The notes under the pieces were generated by a model. That model worked only from the letters and a program-made list of their open reading frames with translations. It was not told where the DNA came from and searched no databases. Shown one piece after another: positions 44,194 through 55,602 of a stretch of DNA of 64,000 nt (position 1 is the stretch's first letter; every line of letters starts with the position of its first letter). A program made the position numbers and the translations under genes. Source of the DNA: Sphingomonas sanxanigenens (GTDB taxonomy: Bacteria; Pseudomonadota; Alphaproteobacteria; Sphingomonadales; Sphingomonadaceae); the NCBI GenBank assembly GCA_003240855.1, contig QFNN01000002.1, positions 62,001 to 126,000 on the forward strand, read 5' to 3'.

Positions 44194-45090
44194 TCAGTTC
44201 GCCGGCGCAGCGCGCGGCGGCTCAGGGAGCAGCGGCGGCGGTCCGTCCGTCTTGGGTTCGACGATCGCGCTCGTCTCAAGCACGTCCAGCGCCTGGCGCG
44301 TTGCGATATAGCGGCGCGCGGCCTGCATCCAGCCATCGGCCTTCTCGCGGCCCGGCATGCGCGCGACTTCGGCAAGCGCGGCGTCGACGCGCCCCGCCTC
44401 CAGCATCCGCCGCGCACGGCGCAGCCGTTCACTGGGCAGCGGCGAGGGGCTTCCGGCCTTGCGGATGATGGCCAGCCCGGACAACTCGCGCCTGAAAGAC
44501 GACCACCAGCCGTCGCCGCTCGTGGTGTCGGCGGCCAGCGAGGGGCCCAGATCGTCAAGGCTCAGTTCCAGATCCTCGACGGTCAGCGGATCGCGCGACG
44601 CGGCGATCACCGTCGACACCGCCTGCGGCTGGGTGGCGCCAAAGCGCACGCGAAGTTGCGCCTCGATATAGCCGAGGCCCAGCCCGCGCTCGATCGCGCG
44701 CCGCGCCGCGAAGGCGATCAGCAGCCCTTCGGCGCGCGATGCGTCGCCAGAGGCGAGCTGCGCTCGCTCGCTGACATGCGCGATTCGCGATTCGAGGTCG
44801 GCGACGCGAGCGTCGAGCGCGGAAACGGTCTGCGGATCGGCGGTGACGCGGGGCAGGGCGGCCGGCGGGGCCAGCATGGGCGCCGGCGCTGCGGCGGGTG
44901 CCGGGGCAGGCGATGCGGCGACGACGCCAAGCGTTCTCGCCGCACGGTCCGAATGCGAAAGCAGCCAGGCCATCAGGCCGAGCCCGACGAGGAACGCCAC
45001 AAGAATTGCGATCAGCGGGCCGCGCCAGCTTCGCATCCGGGCGACTTCGCCCGGGGTCGGATCAATTTCGGCCGTCATCATTGCATCCAC
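44194..45090 (-). CDS. Mic60/mitofilin-like inner-membrane protein
   Basis: A 298-residue protein with a cytoplasmic N-terminus, one membrane helix (about 24-44), a Pro/Ala-rich linker (PAPAPAAAPAPMLAPPAA), a short coiled-coil (TVSALDARVADLESRIAHVSERAQLA) and a C-terminal mitofilin-like domain (GLGYIEAQLRVRFG, LSGLAIIRKAG, RLRRARRMLEAGRVDAALAEVARMPG). It sits just after hemD on the same strand, the position reported for the alphaproteobacterial Mic60 homologue involved in intracytoplasmic membrane shaping. Function here is inferred from family and context. Confidence 0.82.
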   Translation of the reverse strand: MDAMMTAEIDPTPGEVARMRSWRGPLIAILVAFLVGLGLMAWLLSHSDRAARTLGVVAASPAPAPAAAPAPMLAPPAALPRVTADPQTVSALDARVADLESRIAHVSERAQLASGDASRAEGLLIAFAARRAIERGLGLGYIEAQLRVRFGATQPQAVSTVIAASRDPLTVEDLELSLDDLGPSLAADTTSGDGWWSSFRRELSGLAIIRKAGSPSPLPSERLRRARRMLEAGRVDAALAEVARMPGREKADGWMQAARRYIATRQALDVLETSAIVEPKTDGPPPLLPEPPRAAPAN

Positions 45091-45107
45091 TCATCGCATG
45101 GCGGCCT

Positions 45108-45770
45108 TCACTGGCACAAGCCCGCCGCCGCAGCCAGCAAAGCCGCGTCGTCGGGCGTCGCCGCGATCGCGCGGGCGGCCCAGCCTTCGCCCGCCGCCTC
45201 GGCCGTCGCGGCGCTGATCGCCGCTATTCTCACGTCGCTGCGCGCGGGAACGCATGCGGCGAAGGTTCGGGCGGCGCGCGGCGAATGGAGCAGCGCGACA
45301 TGCTCCGCGGCATCGGCGAGAGAGGGCGGCGGATCGATCACATTCGCGCGATAGACCGCGATCGCGTCGATCTTCAGCGCGCCCGGATCGAAGTCGCGGC
45401 GATCGATCCCGCAGAGATGGACGATGCGCCGCCGGCCGTCACGCGCCATCATCGCGGCCAGCCCTTGCGCGTCGCCCGGTCCGATCCGGGCATCGGACAG
45501 CCCCGCGAGCGCCAGCGCCTCGGCGGTTCGCCCGCCGACTGCGTAGAGCGGCAGTCCGGCATAGAGATGCAAGGCGTCGCCGGCCATGCGCGCGGCATTG
45601 GCGCTGGTTATCATCAGCGCGTCATATCGGTTCGGATCGGGCGGCGCCCAGCCGACCGCGCCGATCGCGAACAATGGCCTCACCTCGGCTTTCAGCCCCA
45701 GCCGAGCGGCGGCGCGCGCGGTTTCCGACGCGCCCGGTTCGGGGCGAAGGATAAGCAGCGGACGGCTCAT
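45108..45770 (-). CDS. hemD: Uroporphyrinogen-III synthase
   Basis: A 220-residue protein of the low-similarity HemD family, which closes and inverts ring D of hydroxymethylbilane. RPLLILRPEPGASETARAAARLGLKAEVRPLFAI starts it, then YDALMITSANAARMAGD and LPLYAVGGRTAEALALAG, both typical, and VALLHSPRAARTFAA late. The ATG overlaps the hemC stop by four bases. A 220-residue size is a little short but normal for this family. The gene's identity is also supported by its place after hemC. Confidence 0.9.
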   Translation of the reverse strand: MSRPLLILRPEPGASETARAAARLGLKAEVRPLFAIGAVGWAPPDPNRYDALMITSANAARMAGDALHLYAGLPLYAVGGRTAEALALAGLSDARIGPGDAQGLAAMMARDGRRRIVHLCGIDRRDFDPGALKIDAIAVYRANVIDPPPSLADAAEHVALLHSPRAARTFAACVPARSDVRIAAISAATAEAAGEGWAARAIAATPDDAALLAAAAGLCQ

Positions 45771-46678
45771 CCCGTGAACAGCGCGCGGACCGATTTGGGC
45801 GACTGTTCGAGCAGGCGACGCGCGAGGATCGCCGGTTCGCCGCCATGGAGAATCAGCGTCTCGTCCTTCACGCAGCTTGATCCGTCGGGCGCATAGACCG
45901 CGCCGCGCAGGTGAATCCCTTTCGCTCCCGATGTTGCAAGCGCCGCGATCGGCGATCGGCAATCGCCGCCCAGCGCGAGGAGAAGCGCGCGTTCGGCGCG
46001 GACGCACGCGCTGGTCGGCGCATGGTCGATCGCGCGCAGCCATTCGATCATGCGGTCGTCCGCTGCGCGGGCCTCGATGCCCACCGCCCCCTGCGCCGGC
46101 GCGGGCAGCATCGTGCCGATCTCTATCGCGACGCCGATGTCGGCGCGGCCCAGCCGGTCGAGCCCGGCGGCCGCGAGCAATGTCGCTTCCGCCTCGCCGA
46201 GATCGAGCCGCGCGAGCCGCGTATCGACATTGCCCCGAAAGGAAATGATCGACAGGTCCGGCCGCAGGTTGAGCAGTTGCGCGGCGCGCCGCGGCGAACT
46301 GGTGCCGACGCGCGCGCTTTCGGGCAGCGCCGCGATCGATTCCGCGCCGATCAGCCGGTCGCGCACGTCCGCGCGCGGCAACATCGCCGCGATCGCGATC
46401 GCGGCCGGGCGGATCGTCTCGACATCCTTCATCGAGTGGACGGCGAAATCGATCTCCTTCGCCATCAGCGCGCGATCGAGTTCTTTGGTCCACAGCGCCT
46501 TGCCGCCGACCTCGGCCAGCGGACGGTCCTGGATGCGGTCGCCGCTCGTGCGGATCGGCACGATCTCGACATCCTCGGCGGCGATGCCGTGCGCCTCGCC
46601 CAGCGCGCGGGCGACCATATGCGCCTGTGTGAGAGCCAGCGGGGAACCGCGCGTGCCGAGCCTGACGGGTATATTCAT
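45767..46678 (-). CDS. hemC: Porphobilinogen deaminase (hydroxymethylbilane synthase)
   Basis: A 303-residue enzyme that polymerises four porphobilinogens. Motifs: RLGTRGSPLALTQAHMVARAL, LDRALMAKEIDFAVHSMKDVE, VGTSSPRRAAQLLNLRPDL, FRGNVDTRLARLDLGE, and the cofactor cysteine in LALGGDCRSPIAALA. Together with hemD and the hemE-hemJ pair near the origin, much of the siroheme/heme branch is in this window. Diverges from tsaD with 66 bases between. Confidence 0.97.
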   Translation of the reverse strand: MNIPVRLGTRGSPLALTQAHMVARALGEAHGIAAEDVEIVPIRTSGDRIQDRPLAEVGGKALWTKELDRALMAKEIDFAVHSMKDVETIRPAAIAIAAMLPRADVRDRLIGAESIAALPESARVGTSSPRRAAQLLNLRPDLSIISFRGNVDTRLARLDLGEAEATLLAAAGLDRLGRADIGVAIEIGTMLPAPAQGAVGIEARAADDRMIEWLRAIDHAPTSACVRAERALLLALGGDCRSPIAALATSGAKGIHLRGAVYAPDGSSCVKDETLILHGGEPAILARRLLEQSPKSVRALFTG

Positions 46679-46744
46679 GTCGCATAGCCCTTATCGCCAG
46701 GCGGCCGCTTTGTGAAATAGCGGATGAACGACTATCTGCGCGGC

Positions 46745-47779
46745 ATGGCGATCATTCTTGGACTCGAATCAAGCTGCGACGAAACGGCGGCGGCGCTCGT
46801 CACCACCGATCGGCAGGTGTTGGCGCACCGGCTGGCGGGGCAGGAGGCGCATCATCGCCCCTATGGCGGCGTCGTGCCCGAAATCGCGGCGCGCGCGCAT
46901 GTCGAGATACTGGCGCCGCTGGTCGAGCAGGCGCTGGGCGATGCGGGGCTGAAGCTCGCCGATGTTGACGCCATAGCGGCAACGGCGGGGCCCGGGCTGA
47001 TCGGCGGCGTGATGGTCGGGCTGGTGACGGGCAAGGCGCTGGCGCATGCGGCGGGCAAGCCGCTGGTCGCGGTCAATCATCTGGAGGGTCATGCGCTGTC
47101 GCCGCGCCTCGCCGATCCCGCGCTGCGCTTTCCCTATCTGCTGCTGCTTGTCTCGGGCGGCCATTGCCAGTTGCTTTTCGTCGAAGGCGTGGGGCGCTAC
47201 CGGCGGCTGGCGACGACGATTGACGACGCGGCGGGCGAGGCGTTCGACAAGACGGCGAAGCTTCTCGGGCTCGGCTTTCCGGGCGGCCCGGCGGTGGAGA
47301 AGGCGGCGGTGCTGGGCGATTCCAGGGCGATCCGTTTCCCGCGCCCGCTGCTCGGCACGCGCGAACCCCATTTCTCCTTCGCGGGATTGAAGAGCGCGGT
47401 GCTGCGCGCGCGCGACGCCGGGACGCACAGCGCCGAGGATATCGCCGCCAGCTTCCAGGCTGCGGTGATCGACTGTTTGGTCGATCGCACGAAGAAGGCG
47501 ATTGCGCGCGCGCCGGGCGCGACTGCGCTGGTCGTTGCTGGCGGCGTCGCGGCGAACGCGCCGATCCGCGACGCGCTGGAGGCGTTGGCGCACGGGCATG
47601 ATCTGCCTTTCGTCGCGCCGCCGCTCTGGCTGTGCACCGATAATGCGGCGATGATCGGCTGGGCGGGGGCGGAGCGTTTCGCCGCCGGCTACAGCGACGG
47701 GCTCGATACGCCGGCGCACGCGCGCTGGCCGCTCGATCCGGATGCGGAGGCAGTGCGCGGCGCGGGGGTGAAGGCATGA
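46745..47779 (+). CDS. tsaD: tRNA N6-threonylcarbamoyladenosine transferase TsaD
   Basis: A 344-residue ASKHA protein that places t6A at tRNA position 37. Start at [19 protein letters not shown] (46745; ATG 46724 is 7 codons earlier). Metal histidines lie in [22 protein letters not shown] (HxxxH); [25 protein letters not shown] and [15 protein letters not shown] follow. The stop overlaps the gpsA start by four bases (ATGA). Confidence 0.96.
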   Translation: MAIILGLESSCDETAAALVTTDRQVLAHRLAGQEAHHRPYGGVVPEIAARAHVEILAPLVEQALGDAGLKLADVDAIAATAGPGLIGGVMVGLVTGKALAHAAGKPLVAVNHLEGHALSPRLADPALRFPYLLLLVSGGHCQLLFVEGVGRYRRLATTIDDAAGEAFDKTAKLLGLGFPGGPAVEKAAVLGDSRAIRFPRPLLGTREPHFSFAGLKSAVLRARDAGTHSAEDIAASFQAAVIDCLVDRTKKAIARAPGATALVVAGGVAANAPIRDALEALAHGHDLPFVAPPLWLCTDNAAMIGWAGAERFAAGYSDGLDTPAHARWPLDPDAEAVRGAGVKA

Positions 47780-48753
47780 CGATCGGCGTGGTCGGGGCGG
47801 GCGCGTGGGGCACGGCGCTGGCGCAGGTGATGGCGGGCGACGGCAGCGACGTGCTGATCTGGGCGCGCGAGCCCGAAGTGGTCGAGGCCGTCAACCGCGA
47901 TCGGGTCAACAGCCTGTTCCTGCCCGATCGGCCCTTGTCTCCCCGGATTCGCGCGACGGGCGAGCTGGATGATTTGAATGGCTGCGAAGCGCTGCTGATC
48001 GTCGTCCCCGCGCAGCATCTGCGGAGCGTGCTGTCGGGTCTGACGCCGGGGACGGCGCCGCTGGTGCTCTGCTCCAAGGGCATTGAGGCGGGATCGATGC
48101 TGCTGCTGAGCGAAGTCGCCGCAGCGCTTCATCCGGAGGCGACGGTCGCCGCGCTTTCCGGGCCGACCTTCGCGTTCGAGGTCGCAGGCGGCCTGCCCAC
48201 CGCCGTCACGCTCGCGGCGGAGCAAGACCATGTCGCGGCGGCGCTCGCGGCGCGTTTCGCGCGGCCGACCTTCCGTCCCTATGCCTCGACGGACCTTGTC
48301 GGCGCGGAGATTGGCGGGGCGGTCAAGAATGTGCTCGCCATCGCCTGCGGCGTCGTCGAAGGGTTGCGCCTCGGCCAGAATGCGCGTGCGGCGCTGATCA
48401 GCCGGGGCTTTGCCGAAATGACGCGCTTCGGCATGGCGCGCGGTGCGCGGGCGGAGACGCTGGCGGGCCTTTCGGGGCTGGGCGATCTCGTCCTCACCTG
48501 CTCGTCGACCAGTTCGCGCAATTTCTCGCTGGGCAAGGGGCTGGGCGAGGGGCAGAGCGCCGCCGCGCTGCTCGCCGACCGCCGCACCGTGGCCGAAGGC
48601 GCCTTCACCGCTCCGGTGCTGCGCGAAGCGGCGAGGGCCGCCGGGGTCGAAATGCCTGTCGTCGATGCGGTCTGCGCTCTGCTCGACGGCCATGTCGATG
48701 CGCCGCGCGTGGCGGAGGCCTTGCTGTCGCGCCCGCTGCGCGTCGAGGGCTGA
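47776..48753 (+). CDS. gpsA: Glycerol-3-phosphate dehydrogenase (NAD(P)+)
   Basis: A 325-residue enzyme making sn-glycerol 3-phosphate for phospholipids. N-terminal NAD fold [56 protein letters not shown]; the catalytic [22 protein letters not shown] (Lys) and [23 protein letters not shown]. Coupled to tsaD. The convergent AsmA-like gene ends three bases away. Confidence 0.96.
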   Translation: MTIGVVGAGAWGTALAQVMAGDGSDVLIWAREPEVVEAVNRDRVNSLFLPDRPLSPRIRATGELDDLNGCEALLIVVPAQHLRSVLSGLTPGTAPLVLCSKGIEAGSMLLLSEVAAALHPEATVAALSGPTFAFEVAGGLPTAVTLAAEQDHVAAALAARFARPTFRPYASTDLVGAEIGGAVKNVLAIACGVVEGLRLGQNARAALISRGFAEMTRFGMARGARAETLAGLSGLGDLVLTCSSTSSRNFSLGKGLGEGQSAAALLADRRTVAEGAFTAPVLREAARAAGVEMPVVDAVCALLDGHVDAPRVAEALLSRPLRVEG

Positions 48754-48756
48754 GGT

Positions 48757-50595
48757 TCAGTTCGCCAGCGCGCGGGCGATCAGCCCGTTGCAGTCGGCAT
48801 CGGTCGCCAGCGGCGACTGCCCGCCCGCGATCGCCTTGCCCAGCAAGCGCAGCAGCATCTTTTCCTTCTTCACTCTGGGCGGGAAGGCGACGGGATTCTT
48901 GATCGTCCCGCCGAAAGGCAAGGGCTTGTCGTAGCGCAGCGGGCTCTTTTTCTTTGGCGCTCCGATCGCGCTGCCGTCGAGTTTCTCGGTCGCGAGGCTG
49001 ATCGTCCCGCTGATCGTCGCCTGCGACCGTGTCGTGTCGATGATCAGCGGATTCAGCCTGCCCAGCCCGTTGGCCACGTCGAGCCGCAATATCAGGCAGC
49101 GCAGCCCGGCCACCTTGTCCTTACTGACGATCAGCCCGCGCGCAATGTCCATGCCGATGAATGAGGCGAGCCGCGCGGGCAGTTCGCCGTCGCGCGCGGT
49201 GATCGCGACCATTCCGCTCGAATCGCCGATCGCGGCGCGCAGCCGCCTCCCGCGCCCCGTGAGCCGCGCGCGCGCCTCGAGCTCGCCTGAAAAGTCGCTT
49301 TCGCCGGCCAGGCTGGCAAGCGTCGCACCGCGCATGGCGAGGTCGAGGCGCATCACTGGCGGATCGCTCCTGCGCTGATCGACGGTCATCCGGCCGACCA
49401 GTCGCCCGCGCGGCATGGTCAGCGTCAGCGGCGCGACGGTCAGCAACCCGTGGTCGAGCGCGATGCGCGTCTTGAGCGAGACGAAAGGCGTCGGCTGCGC
49501 CCATAGCAGCCTGGCGACGCTGACATCGATATGCCCGTCGGTATGCATCATGTGCTTGAGGTCGATGGCGGTGTCGGGGATCAGCCTCGGCCCCAGCTTG
49601 CGCCGCCGCGCTGCGCCGATCGCGCGACTCCTGGCATTGGCCAGATCGTCGAAATCGAAGCGCTGCGATGTCGCGCGGCCCTCGATGATGCTTCGCCCGT
49701 CGCGCTTCCTGACGGTCACTTCCCCCCGCAGGTCCGATAGGCCCACCGTCCCGGCCAGATGAGTGACCGTCCAGTCGCGCCCGTCATGCCGCGCGTCGGC
49801 GGACAGCGTCACCGGCTGCGTCCCCGGCAGCCCCGCTTCGATGATCGCATCGAGATATTTCAGATCCTGACCGCTCGCGGCGACATGGACGGTCATGTGC
49901 GCGGCGTCGAACGGGGCGTCCATAACGCCACTGGCGCGCATGGACAGCGCTTCGCCCTTGATCGTCGCGGCGAAGGGCCAGGGCGCCGCCGGGCCGCCGC
50001 CGATCGGCGCGCCGGCTACGCCGATCCGCACCGGAGCCCCCAGAACCGCACCCGTCCCGCCCAGCAGGAAGCCGCGCCTGTCGAATCGCGCCTGCGCATT
50101 GAACCGGCGGTTTCGCTTCGCGTCGACATAGCTGATGGCCGCATTGCTGATGCGCACCGTTTCCAGCCGCAGCGGCTGTCCAGGCTCCGCCTCGGGCTTG
50201 CGCTCGCGCCGCCAGTTCTCGCGCCCGCCCGCGTCGCGGATGAGGTTGAGCGCCAGCCCGTCGACCGCGATCTCGCTCGGTTCGACGCGCCTGTCGATCA
50301 GCGGCGGCAGCGGCAGGCGGATGGTGATCGTCCGGGCTTCGATCAGTTTGCCCGGACCCGCCCAGCCGGGCTGCGCGATCGCAAGATCATGGATCGCAAT
50401 GCGCGGGGTCAGGGTGAAATGATCGATGCGCTCGATCGCGCCGATGCTGGCGGGCGCGCCGATCGAATCGGACAGCGCCTTTTCGACGCGGGGCTTGAGC
50501 CAGCCGATCGGCGCGAGCGCCGCAGCCAGCAGCGCTGCGAGCAGGATCAGCATGATCCCGCCGACGCTCCACAGCGCTATTCTGGCTGGCTTCAA
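48757..50595 (-). CDS. AsmA family envelope protein
   Basis: A 612-residue protein with one N-terminal helix ([38 protein letters not shown]) and a long beta-rich periplasmic part typical of AsmA/TamB-like bridge proteins ([51 protein letters not shown]; later [23 protein letters not shown]). AsmA-like proteins are thought to move phospholipids or modulate outer-membrane biogenesis. The best start is TTG 50595; ATG further in would cut the signal. Follows the DUF1674 gene by 23 bases. Confidence 0.88.
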   Translation of the reverse strand: MKPARIALWSVGGIMLILLAALLAAALAPIGWLKPRVEKALSDSIGAPASIGAIERIDHFTLTPRIAIHDLAIAQPGWAGPGKLIEARTITIRLPLPPLIDRRVEPSEIAVDGLALNLIRDAGGRENWRRERKPEAEPGQPLRLETVRISNAAISYVDAKRNRRFNAQARFDRRGFLLGGTGAVLGAPVRIGVAGAPIGGGPAAPWPFAATIKGEALSMRASGVMDAPFDAAHMTVHVAASGQDLKYLDAIIEAGLPGTQPVTLSADARHDGRDWTVTHLAGTVGLSDLRGEVTVRKRDGRSIIEGRATSQRFDFDDLANARSRAIGAARRRKLGPRLIPDTAIDLKHMMHTDGHIDVSVARLLWAQPTPFVSLKTRIALDHGLLTVAPLTLTMPRGRLVGRMTVDQRRSDPPVMRLDLAMRGATLASLAGESDFSGELEARARLTGRGRRLRAAIGDSSGMVAITARDGELPARLASFIGMDIARGLIVSKDKVAGLRCLILRLDVANGLGRLNPLIIDTTRSQATISGTISLATEKLDGSAIGAPKKKSPLRYDKPLPFGGTIKNPVAFPPRVKKEKMLLRLLGKAIAGGQSPLATDADCNGLIARALAN

Positions 50596-50618
50596 GCGGT
50601 CGGCCCCTCCTCCCCGCG

Positions 50619-50780
50619 CTAGAAATCGACGGCAACGCCTTTCAGTTCCCAGTCGCCATAGCGCGTCGGATCCTTGTCCAGCGGATCGCTGGCCGGCTGC
50701 GTGACAGGCTCGGGCTGCGGCACGGGCGGGCTTTTCGACAGATAGGCGGGCGGCTTCACATGGGCGGGCCGGCGGCTCAT
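50619..50780 (-). CDS. DUF1674 (SDHAF4-like) small protein
   Basis: A 53-residue protein ([18 protein letters not shown]) ending [17 protein letters not shown], the hallmark of the DUF1674/succinate dehydrogenase assembly factor 4 family. The first half is Pro-rich. In mitochondria SDHAF4 binds flavinylated SdhA; bacterial role presumed similar, but sdh genes are not in the window. It diverges from htpX and is 23 bases before the AsmA-like gene on the same strand. Confidence 0.88.
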   Translation of the reverse strand: MSRRPAHVKPPAYLSKSPPVPQPEPVTQPASDPLDKDPTRYGDWELKGVAVDF

Positions 50781-50852
50781 GGCATTTTCTTTCGGCTGTT
50801 GCGGGCGTGGTCGCTTGCCCCCACATTGGGCGCGAGGAGACGAGGACGCAAG

Positions 50853-51800
50853 ATGAACGGCTTCAAGACGACCATGCTGCTGGCGGCGCTGACGGCGTTG
50901 TTCATGGCGCTTGGCTATACGCTGGGCGGCGGCGGCGGCGCGGTGATCGCGCTTGTGGTCGCGGCGGGGATGAACCTCTTCACCTTCTGGAACGCCGATC
51001 GGATCGTGCTGGCGATGCACAATGCGCGCGAGGTCGATATGGCGATCGCGCCCGAACTGGTCGGCGTCGTGCAGGGGCTGGCGCAGCGCGCCGGCCTGCC
51101 GATGCCGCGCGTCTATCTGATCGACGACGATCATCCCAACGCCTTCGCCACCGGGCGCGATCCCGATCATGCCGCCGTCGCCGCGACCACCGGGCTGCTT
51201 GCGATGCTGACCCGTGACGAGGTCGCCGGGGTGATGGCGCATGAACTTGCGCATGTCCGCCACCGCGATACGCTGGTGATGACGATGGTGGCGACGATCG
51301 CCGGCGCCATCTCGATGCTCGCTAATTTCGGCCTGTTCTTCCGTGGCGGGGGTGATAATCGCGGCAACATGCTCGCCAGCCTCCTCGCCGTGATCGTCGC
51401 GCCCTTCGCCGCGATGATCGTCCAGATGGCGATCAGCCGGCAGCGCGAATATGGCGCCGATCGCGGCGGGGCCGAGATTTCGGGCAATCCGCGCGCGCTG
51501 GCTTCGGCGCTCGCCAAGATTTCCAGCGGCGCGGCGCGCATTCCCAATCCGGTGGTGGAACGCAATCCGGCCGCCGCTTCGCTCTATATCGTGCCCGCGC
51601 TCGCCGGGAGCGGGGATAGCTGGTTTTCAACGCATCCCGACACGCAGAACCGCATCGAAGCGCTTGAAGAGATTGCGATGGAGATGGGTCAGCTTCCGCC
51701 CTCGCCGCCGCCTTCGTCGGTCGGTCGGCGCGCCTCTGCATTGTCGCCGTTTCCCGTCCGCCGGCGCGGCAGCGCCCTCGATCCGCTGCGCCGCAATTGA
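50853..51800 (+). CDS. htpX: Membrane zinc metalloprotease HtpX
   Basis: A 315-residue M48 protease that degrades damaged membrane proteins. Two N-terminal helices (about 8-24 and 28-46), then [22 protein letters not shown], HExxH at [12 protein letters not shown] (H130, E131, H134), two further helices, and [26 protein letters not shown]. The C-terminal tail of ~40 residues is Arg/Ser/Pro rich. Start at 50853; an in-frame ATG at 50760 was rejected. Its stop overlaps the rsmB-like TTG start (TTGA). Confidence 0.94.
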   Translation: MNGFKTTMLLAALTALFMALGYTLGGGGGAVIALVVAAGMNLFTFWNADRIVLAMHNAREVDMAIAPELVGVVQGLAQRAGLPMPRVYLIDDDHPNAFATGRDPDHAAVAATTGLLAMLTRDEVAGVMAHELAHVRHRDTLVMTMVATIAGAISMLANFGLFFRGGGDNRGNMLASLLAVIVAPFAAMIVQMAISRQREYGADRGGAEISGNPRALASALAKISSGAARIPNPVVERNPAAASLYIVPALAGSGDSWFSTHPDTQNRIEALEEIAMEMGQLPPSPPPSSVGRRASALSPFPVRRRGSALDPLRRN

Positions 51801-53050
51801 GCGCGCCTTCCGAAGCCCCCGGCGTCGCAACGCGCCGCGCAGCGCTGCGCCTGCTCGATTCGGTGCTGCGTCAGGGCCGCGCGCTCGAACATGCGCTCGG
51901 CCCCGCCACGCGCGAGCTGGAGCGCGCCGACGACCGCGCATTGGCCCATGCCATTGCGGCGGAAGTGCTGCGCCGCCTTCCCGATCTCGATGCGCTGATC
52001 GACAGCGCGACGCAGAAGCGCCTTCCCGATGACGCCAAGGCGCGCTTCGCGCTGCGTATCGCGCTCGCGCAGGCCCTGTCGCTCGGCACCCCGCCGCACG
52101 CCGCGATCTCCACGGTGCTGCCGCTTGTCGACGGCGGCCCGCGCAAGCTGGTCCACGGCGTGTTCGGCGCGTTGATGCGTCGCAAGGCGGTGCTCGCCGA
52201 AACTCCGTCGCTGCCGCGCAACGTCGCGCTGCGCTGGGGCGATGCCTGGGGCCGCGACATGGCCGACGCGGCTGCGGAGGCGATCGCCGCGCCGCCGCCG
52301 CTCGATCTGACGCTCGTTCCGGGCGCGCTCTGCCCCGAAGGCCTGTCGCTTGCGCCCGGCCATGTCCGTATTCCCTCGGCTGATGTGACCGCGCTCCCCG
52401 GCTATGCCGAGGGCGGCTGGTGGGTTCAGGATCTCGCCGCCTCGATCCCGGCGCGGCTGCTGGGGCAGGGGGAAGGCCGGCATGTGCTCGATCTCTGCGC
52501 TGCGCCGGGCGGCAAGACGATGCAGCTCGCGGCGGCTGGCTGGCGCGTCACTGCGGTCGAGCAGGCGCCAAGTCGTCTCGCGCGACTTCGCGAAAATCTC
52601 GCGCGTACGGGCCTTTCCGCCGATCTGGTCGAAGCCGATGTGATGCATTGGATGCCCGCCGCTCCCGTCGATGCGCTGCTGCTCGATGCGCCGTGCAGCG
52701 CCACCGGCATTTTCCGCCGCCATCCCGACGTGCTTTACCGCGTCCGCGCCAAGGATATCGCGGCGATGGCCGAAATGCAGTCGGCGATGCTTGCGCGCGC
52801 GGCCGATTGGGTGAAGCCCGGCGGGCGGCTCGTCTACGCCACCTGCTCGCTTGAGCCTGTGGAAGGCGAGGCGCAGCTTGCCGCCTTCCTCGCCGGCCGG
52901 ACTGACTACCGGCTCCTGCCGGTCGATCCCGCCGAGCTGCCGCAAAATATCTCGCCGACGGCGGGGCATGTCCGCACGCTTCCGACGATGCTGGCGGGCG
53001 AGGGCAGGCTCGACGGCTTCTTCATCGCACGGCTGATTCGTCAGGGCTGA
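51797..53050 (+). CDS. rsmB: RsmB-like 16S rRNA m5C methyltransferase
   Basis: A 417-residue protein with an N-terminal NusB-like helical domain ([33 protein letters not shown]) and a C-terminal SAM methyltransferase: [48 protein letters not shown] and [15 protein letters not shown] with the two catalytic cysteines. This is the RsmB (m5C967) type. Start TTG at 51797 overlaps the htpX stop (TTGA). Other RsmB/Sun family members would look alike. Confidence 0.92.
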   Translation: MSAPSEAPGVATRRAALRLLDSVLRQGRALEHALGPATRELERADDRALAHAIAAEVLRRLPDLDALIDSATQKRLPDDAKARFALRIALAQALSLGTPPHAAISTVLPLVDGGPRKLVHGVFGALMRRKAVLAETPSLPRNVALRWGDAWGRDMADAAAEAIAAPPPLDLTLVPGALCPEGLSLAPGHVRIPSADVTALPGYAEGGWWVQDLAASIPARLLGQGEGRHVLDLCAAPGGKTMQLAAAGWRVTAVEQAPSRLARLRENLARTGLSADLVEADVMHWMPAAPVDALLLDAPCSATGIFRRHPDVLYRVRAKDIAAMAEMQSAMLARAADWVKPGGRLVYATCSLEPVEGEAQLAAFLAGRTDYRLLPVDPAELPQNISPTAGHVRTLPTMLAGEGRLDGFFIARLIRQG

Positions 53051-53106
53051 AAAGCCGCTTTCAGTCGCTTGCCCCGATTCGCATGCCCGCGTAAGGCATG
53101 GGCTCC

Positions 53107-53769
53107 ATGACGTCGCCAGTTCGCATCGCCCCTTCGATCCTTTCGGCCGATTTCGCTCGGCTGGGCGAGGAGGTGCGCGCAATCGACGCAGCCGGGGCCG
53201 ACTGGATTCATGTCGATGTGATGGACGGCCATTTCGTCCCCAATCTGACGATCGGGCCGGGCGTGGTGAAGGCGCTGCGCCCGCACACCGGCAAGCCGTT
53301 CGACGTTCATCTGATGATCTCGCCGGTCGATAATTTCCTCGATGCCTTCGCCGAGGCGGGGGCGGACAATATCACGGTTCATCCAGAGGCCGGCCCGCAC
53401 GTTCATCGCACCGTCCAGCGTATCAAGGCGCTGGGCAAGTCGGCCGGAATCTCGCTCAACCCGGCGACCCCGGTCTCGACGCTCGATTATCTGATCGACA
53501 CGATCGATCTCGTGCTGATCATGAGCGTCAATCCCGGCTTCGGCGGTCAGAGCTTCATCGACAGCCAGCTCCGCAAGATCGAGGCGGTGCGCACGCTGAT
53601 CGATCTGTCGGGCCGCGACATCCGGCTTGAGGTCGACGGCGGCATCGATGCCGAAACCGCGTCGCGCACGATCGCGGCGGGCGCCGACGTGCTGGTGGCC
53701 GGCACCGCGACCTTCAAAGGCGGCCCATCGGCCTATGCGGATAATATTCGCGGCCTGAGAGGCGGGTGA
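53107..53769 (+). CDS. rpe: Ribulose-phosphate 3-epimerase
   Basis: A 220-residue TIM-barrel enzyme of the pentose phosphate pathway. [36 protein letters not shown] (metal ligands), [30 protein letters not shown] and [13 protein letters not shown] are all present. ATG 53107 has an AAGG ribosome site about 10 bases before; ATG 53098 is in frame upstream. Coupled to the heparinase gene by a GTGA overlap. Confidence 0.97.
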   Translation: MTSPVRIAPSILSADFARLGEEVRAIDAAGADWIHVDVMDGHFVPNLTIGPGVVKALRPHTGKPFDVHLMISPVDNFLDAFAEAGADNITVHPEAGPHVHRTVQRIKALGKSAGISLNPATPVSTLDYLIDTIDLVLIMSVNPGFGGQSFIDSQLRKIEAVRTLIDLSGRDIRLEVDGGIDAETASRTIAAGADVLVAGTATFKGGPSAYADNIRGLRGG

Positions 53770-55502
53770 CCAAGGTCACCCCGATCGATCCCGCCGCCGA
53801 TGGGATCGAGGAGGGAAAGCGGCTCATCCGTCTCGATGGCGAGAAGGGCCAGTCGCTTGCCGAGCGCGCCGCCAATGCCTTCAATCGCCTGACCTGGCGT
53901 ACGCCGCTCTACAGCTTTCGTCTGCGCGGCCGTTTCCCGCTCAAGCTGCGCGCCGTGCCCGACGATCCGATCATCGGCGATCTGCGCGCAGGCCAGTCGA
54001 TGCTCGGCGGCGTGCTCAGCTACCGCGGCGAGAAGCTGGCGATCCGCGACCTCGATTTCACGACGCTTGCGGTATCGCCCGGGTTCGCCGCCTATCTGCA
54101 CAGTTTCGCCTGGCTGCGCGATCTGTCGACCGCCGCGACCCGCGAACAGGGCGTTCCCGTGGCCGAGGCGATCATGCGCCGCTGGCTCGCGGTCCATGGC
54201 GATCAGGTCGGCGGCACCGCCTGGCGTTATGACGTCACTGGCCAGCGCATCCTGTTCTGGGCCGCGCACGCGCCGCTGATCCTCTCCTCGCGCGATCTGA
54301 TCTACCGCTCGTCGGTGCTCAACGGCCTCGCCCGCTTCGCCCGCCACCTCGATCGCGGCGCCGATCGCGCGCCGCCGGGGCTGGCGCGCGTCGCGGCATG
54401 GTCGGGCGTGGTCGCAGCGGGGCTGCTTGTCCCCGGGGGCGAGCCGCGCCGCCATTTCGGCGAGGATGGGCTGACGCGCGCCTTGTCGAGCGCTTTCTAC
54501 GACGATGGCGGCACGATCGATCGGTCGCCGACGGCTTTGCTCGACGGGATCGCGCTCCTCACCCTGCTTCGCGCCGTTTATGAGGCGCGCCGCGAGGAGC
54601 CTTTGCCGGCGATCCAGACGGTGCTGTCGCGCGCGGTCCCCGCGCTGCTCGGCGTCGCCCACGGCGATGGCGGGCTGACAAGCTGGCAGGGCGGCCTTCC
54701 TGTCGACGCCCAGCGCGTCGCGACGATCGTCGAGGCCAGCGGCGTGCGCGCCCGGCCGCTCCGGCAAGCCCGCGACTGGGGCTATCAGCGCCTCGCCGGG
54801 GGGGCGACGATGGTCAGCGTCGATGCCGCGCCGCCGCCCGTCAGCCGGCTTTCGGACGGCGGCTGCGCCTCGACGCTCGCGTTCGAGATGTCCGACGGCC
54901 CTAACCGCGTGATCGTAAGTTGCGGCGGCGCGCGCCACCGCGGCGCGAGTTTGCCCGCTGAGCTTGCCGAAGGGCTGCGCACCACCGCCGCACATTCGAC
55001 GCTGGTGCTGGGCGACAGCAATTCGACCTCGATCCATGTCGACGGCAGCCTCGGGCGCGGCGTCGGCGAAGTCGAGATCGACCGGCAGGAGACCGAGGCT
55101 GGCAGCCGGCTCGAAGGCAGTCACGACGGTTATGCGCGCAAGTTGGGCTTCACCCATCGCCGCCAGATTGCGCTGTCCTCCGACGGGCGGGAACTGCGCG
55201 GCGAGGATGTTCTGATCCCCGCCGGGCGTAAGCGCTTCCGCCGTTCGACCGCTTTCGCAATCCGCTTTCATCTCGCGCCGGGGATCGAGGCGACTCCCAC
55301 CGCCGACGGGCAGGGCGCTCTGCTCCGCATTCCCGACGGCGCACTGTGGCAGTTCCGCGCCGCCGGGGGTGGACTTGCGATCGAGGACAGCCTGTGGGTC
55401 GATCCCGCCGGGCGGCCGCAACCGACGCTCCAGCTCGTCGTCAGCGGCGAGACGCCGGGCGGCGGCGCCAATGTCGGCTGGCTGTTTCGTCGGGCTGGCT
55501 GA
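53766..55502 (+). CDS. Heparinase II/III family protein
   Basis: A 578-residue cytosolic or periplasmic-like protein without a clear signal. It shows an all-alpha N-terminal half ([49 protein letters not shown]) and a C-terminal Hepar_II_III beta sandwich ([82 protein letters not shown]). Starts at GTG 53766. Such genes sit between rsmB/rpe and purH in many alphaproteobacteria; the substrate is unknown. Confidence 0.88.
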   Translation: MTKVTPIDPAADGIEEGKRLIRLDGEKGQSLAERAANAFNRLTWRTPLYSFRLRGRFPLKLRAVPDDPIIGDLRAGQSMLGGVLSYRGEKLAIRDLDFTTLAVSPGFAAYLHSFAWLRDLSTAATREQGVPVAEAIMRRWLAVHGDQVGGTAWRYDVTGQRILFWAAHAPLILSSRDLIYRSSVLNGLARFARHLDRGADRAPPGLARVAAWSGVVAAGLLVPGGEPRRHFGEDGLTRALSSAFYDDGGTIDRSPTALLDGIALLTLLRAVYEARREEPLPAIQTVLSRAVPALLGVAHGDGGLTSWQGGLPVDAQRVATIVEASGVRARPLRQARDWGYQRLAGGATMVSVDAAPPPVSRLSDGGCASTLAFEMSDGPNRVIVSCGGARHRGASLPAELAEGLRTTAAHSTLVLGDSNSTSIHVDGSLGRGVGEVEIDRQETEAGSRLEGSHDGYARKLGFTHRRQIALSSDGRELRGEDVLIPAGRKRFRRSTAFAIRFHLAPGIEATPTADGQGALLRIPDGALWQFRAAGGGLAIEDSLWVDPAGRPQPTLQLVVSGETPGGGANVGWLFRRAG

Positions 55503-55602
55503 TCCGGGCGCGCGCCGGCTTTTGAACGCTGTCCTACAGCAACAGGCCGATGTTAAACCGGGGCCGGTTCATGCCGGCTGCTCTTTGACATCGCCCCGAC
55601 TC

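Noticed and set aside
53733..55421. A 562-codon minus-strand frame over the heparinase gene
   Set aside because: Antisense, low complexity, no motif; the plus-strand gene fits the family and is coupled to rpe.
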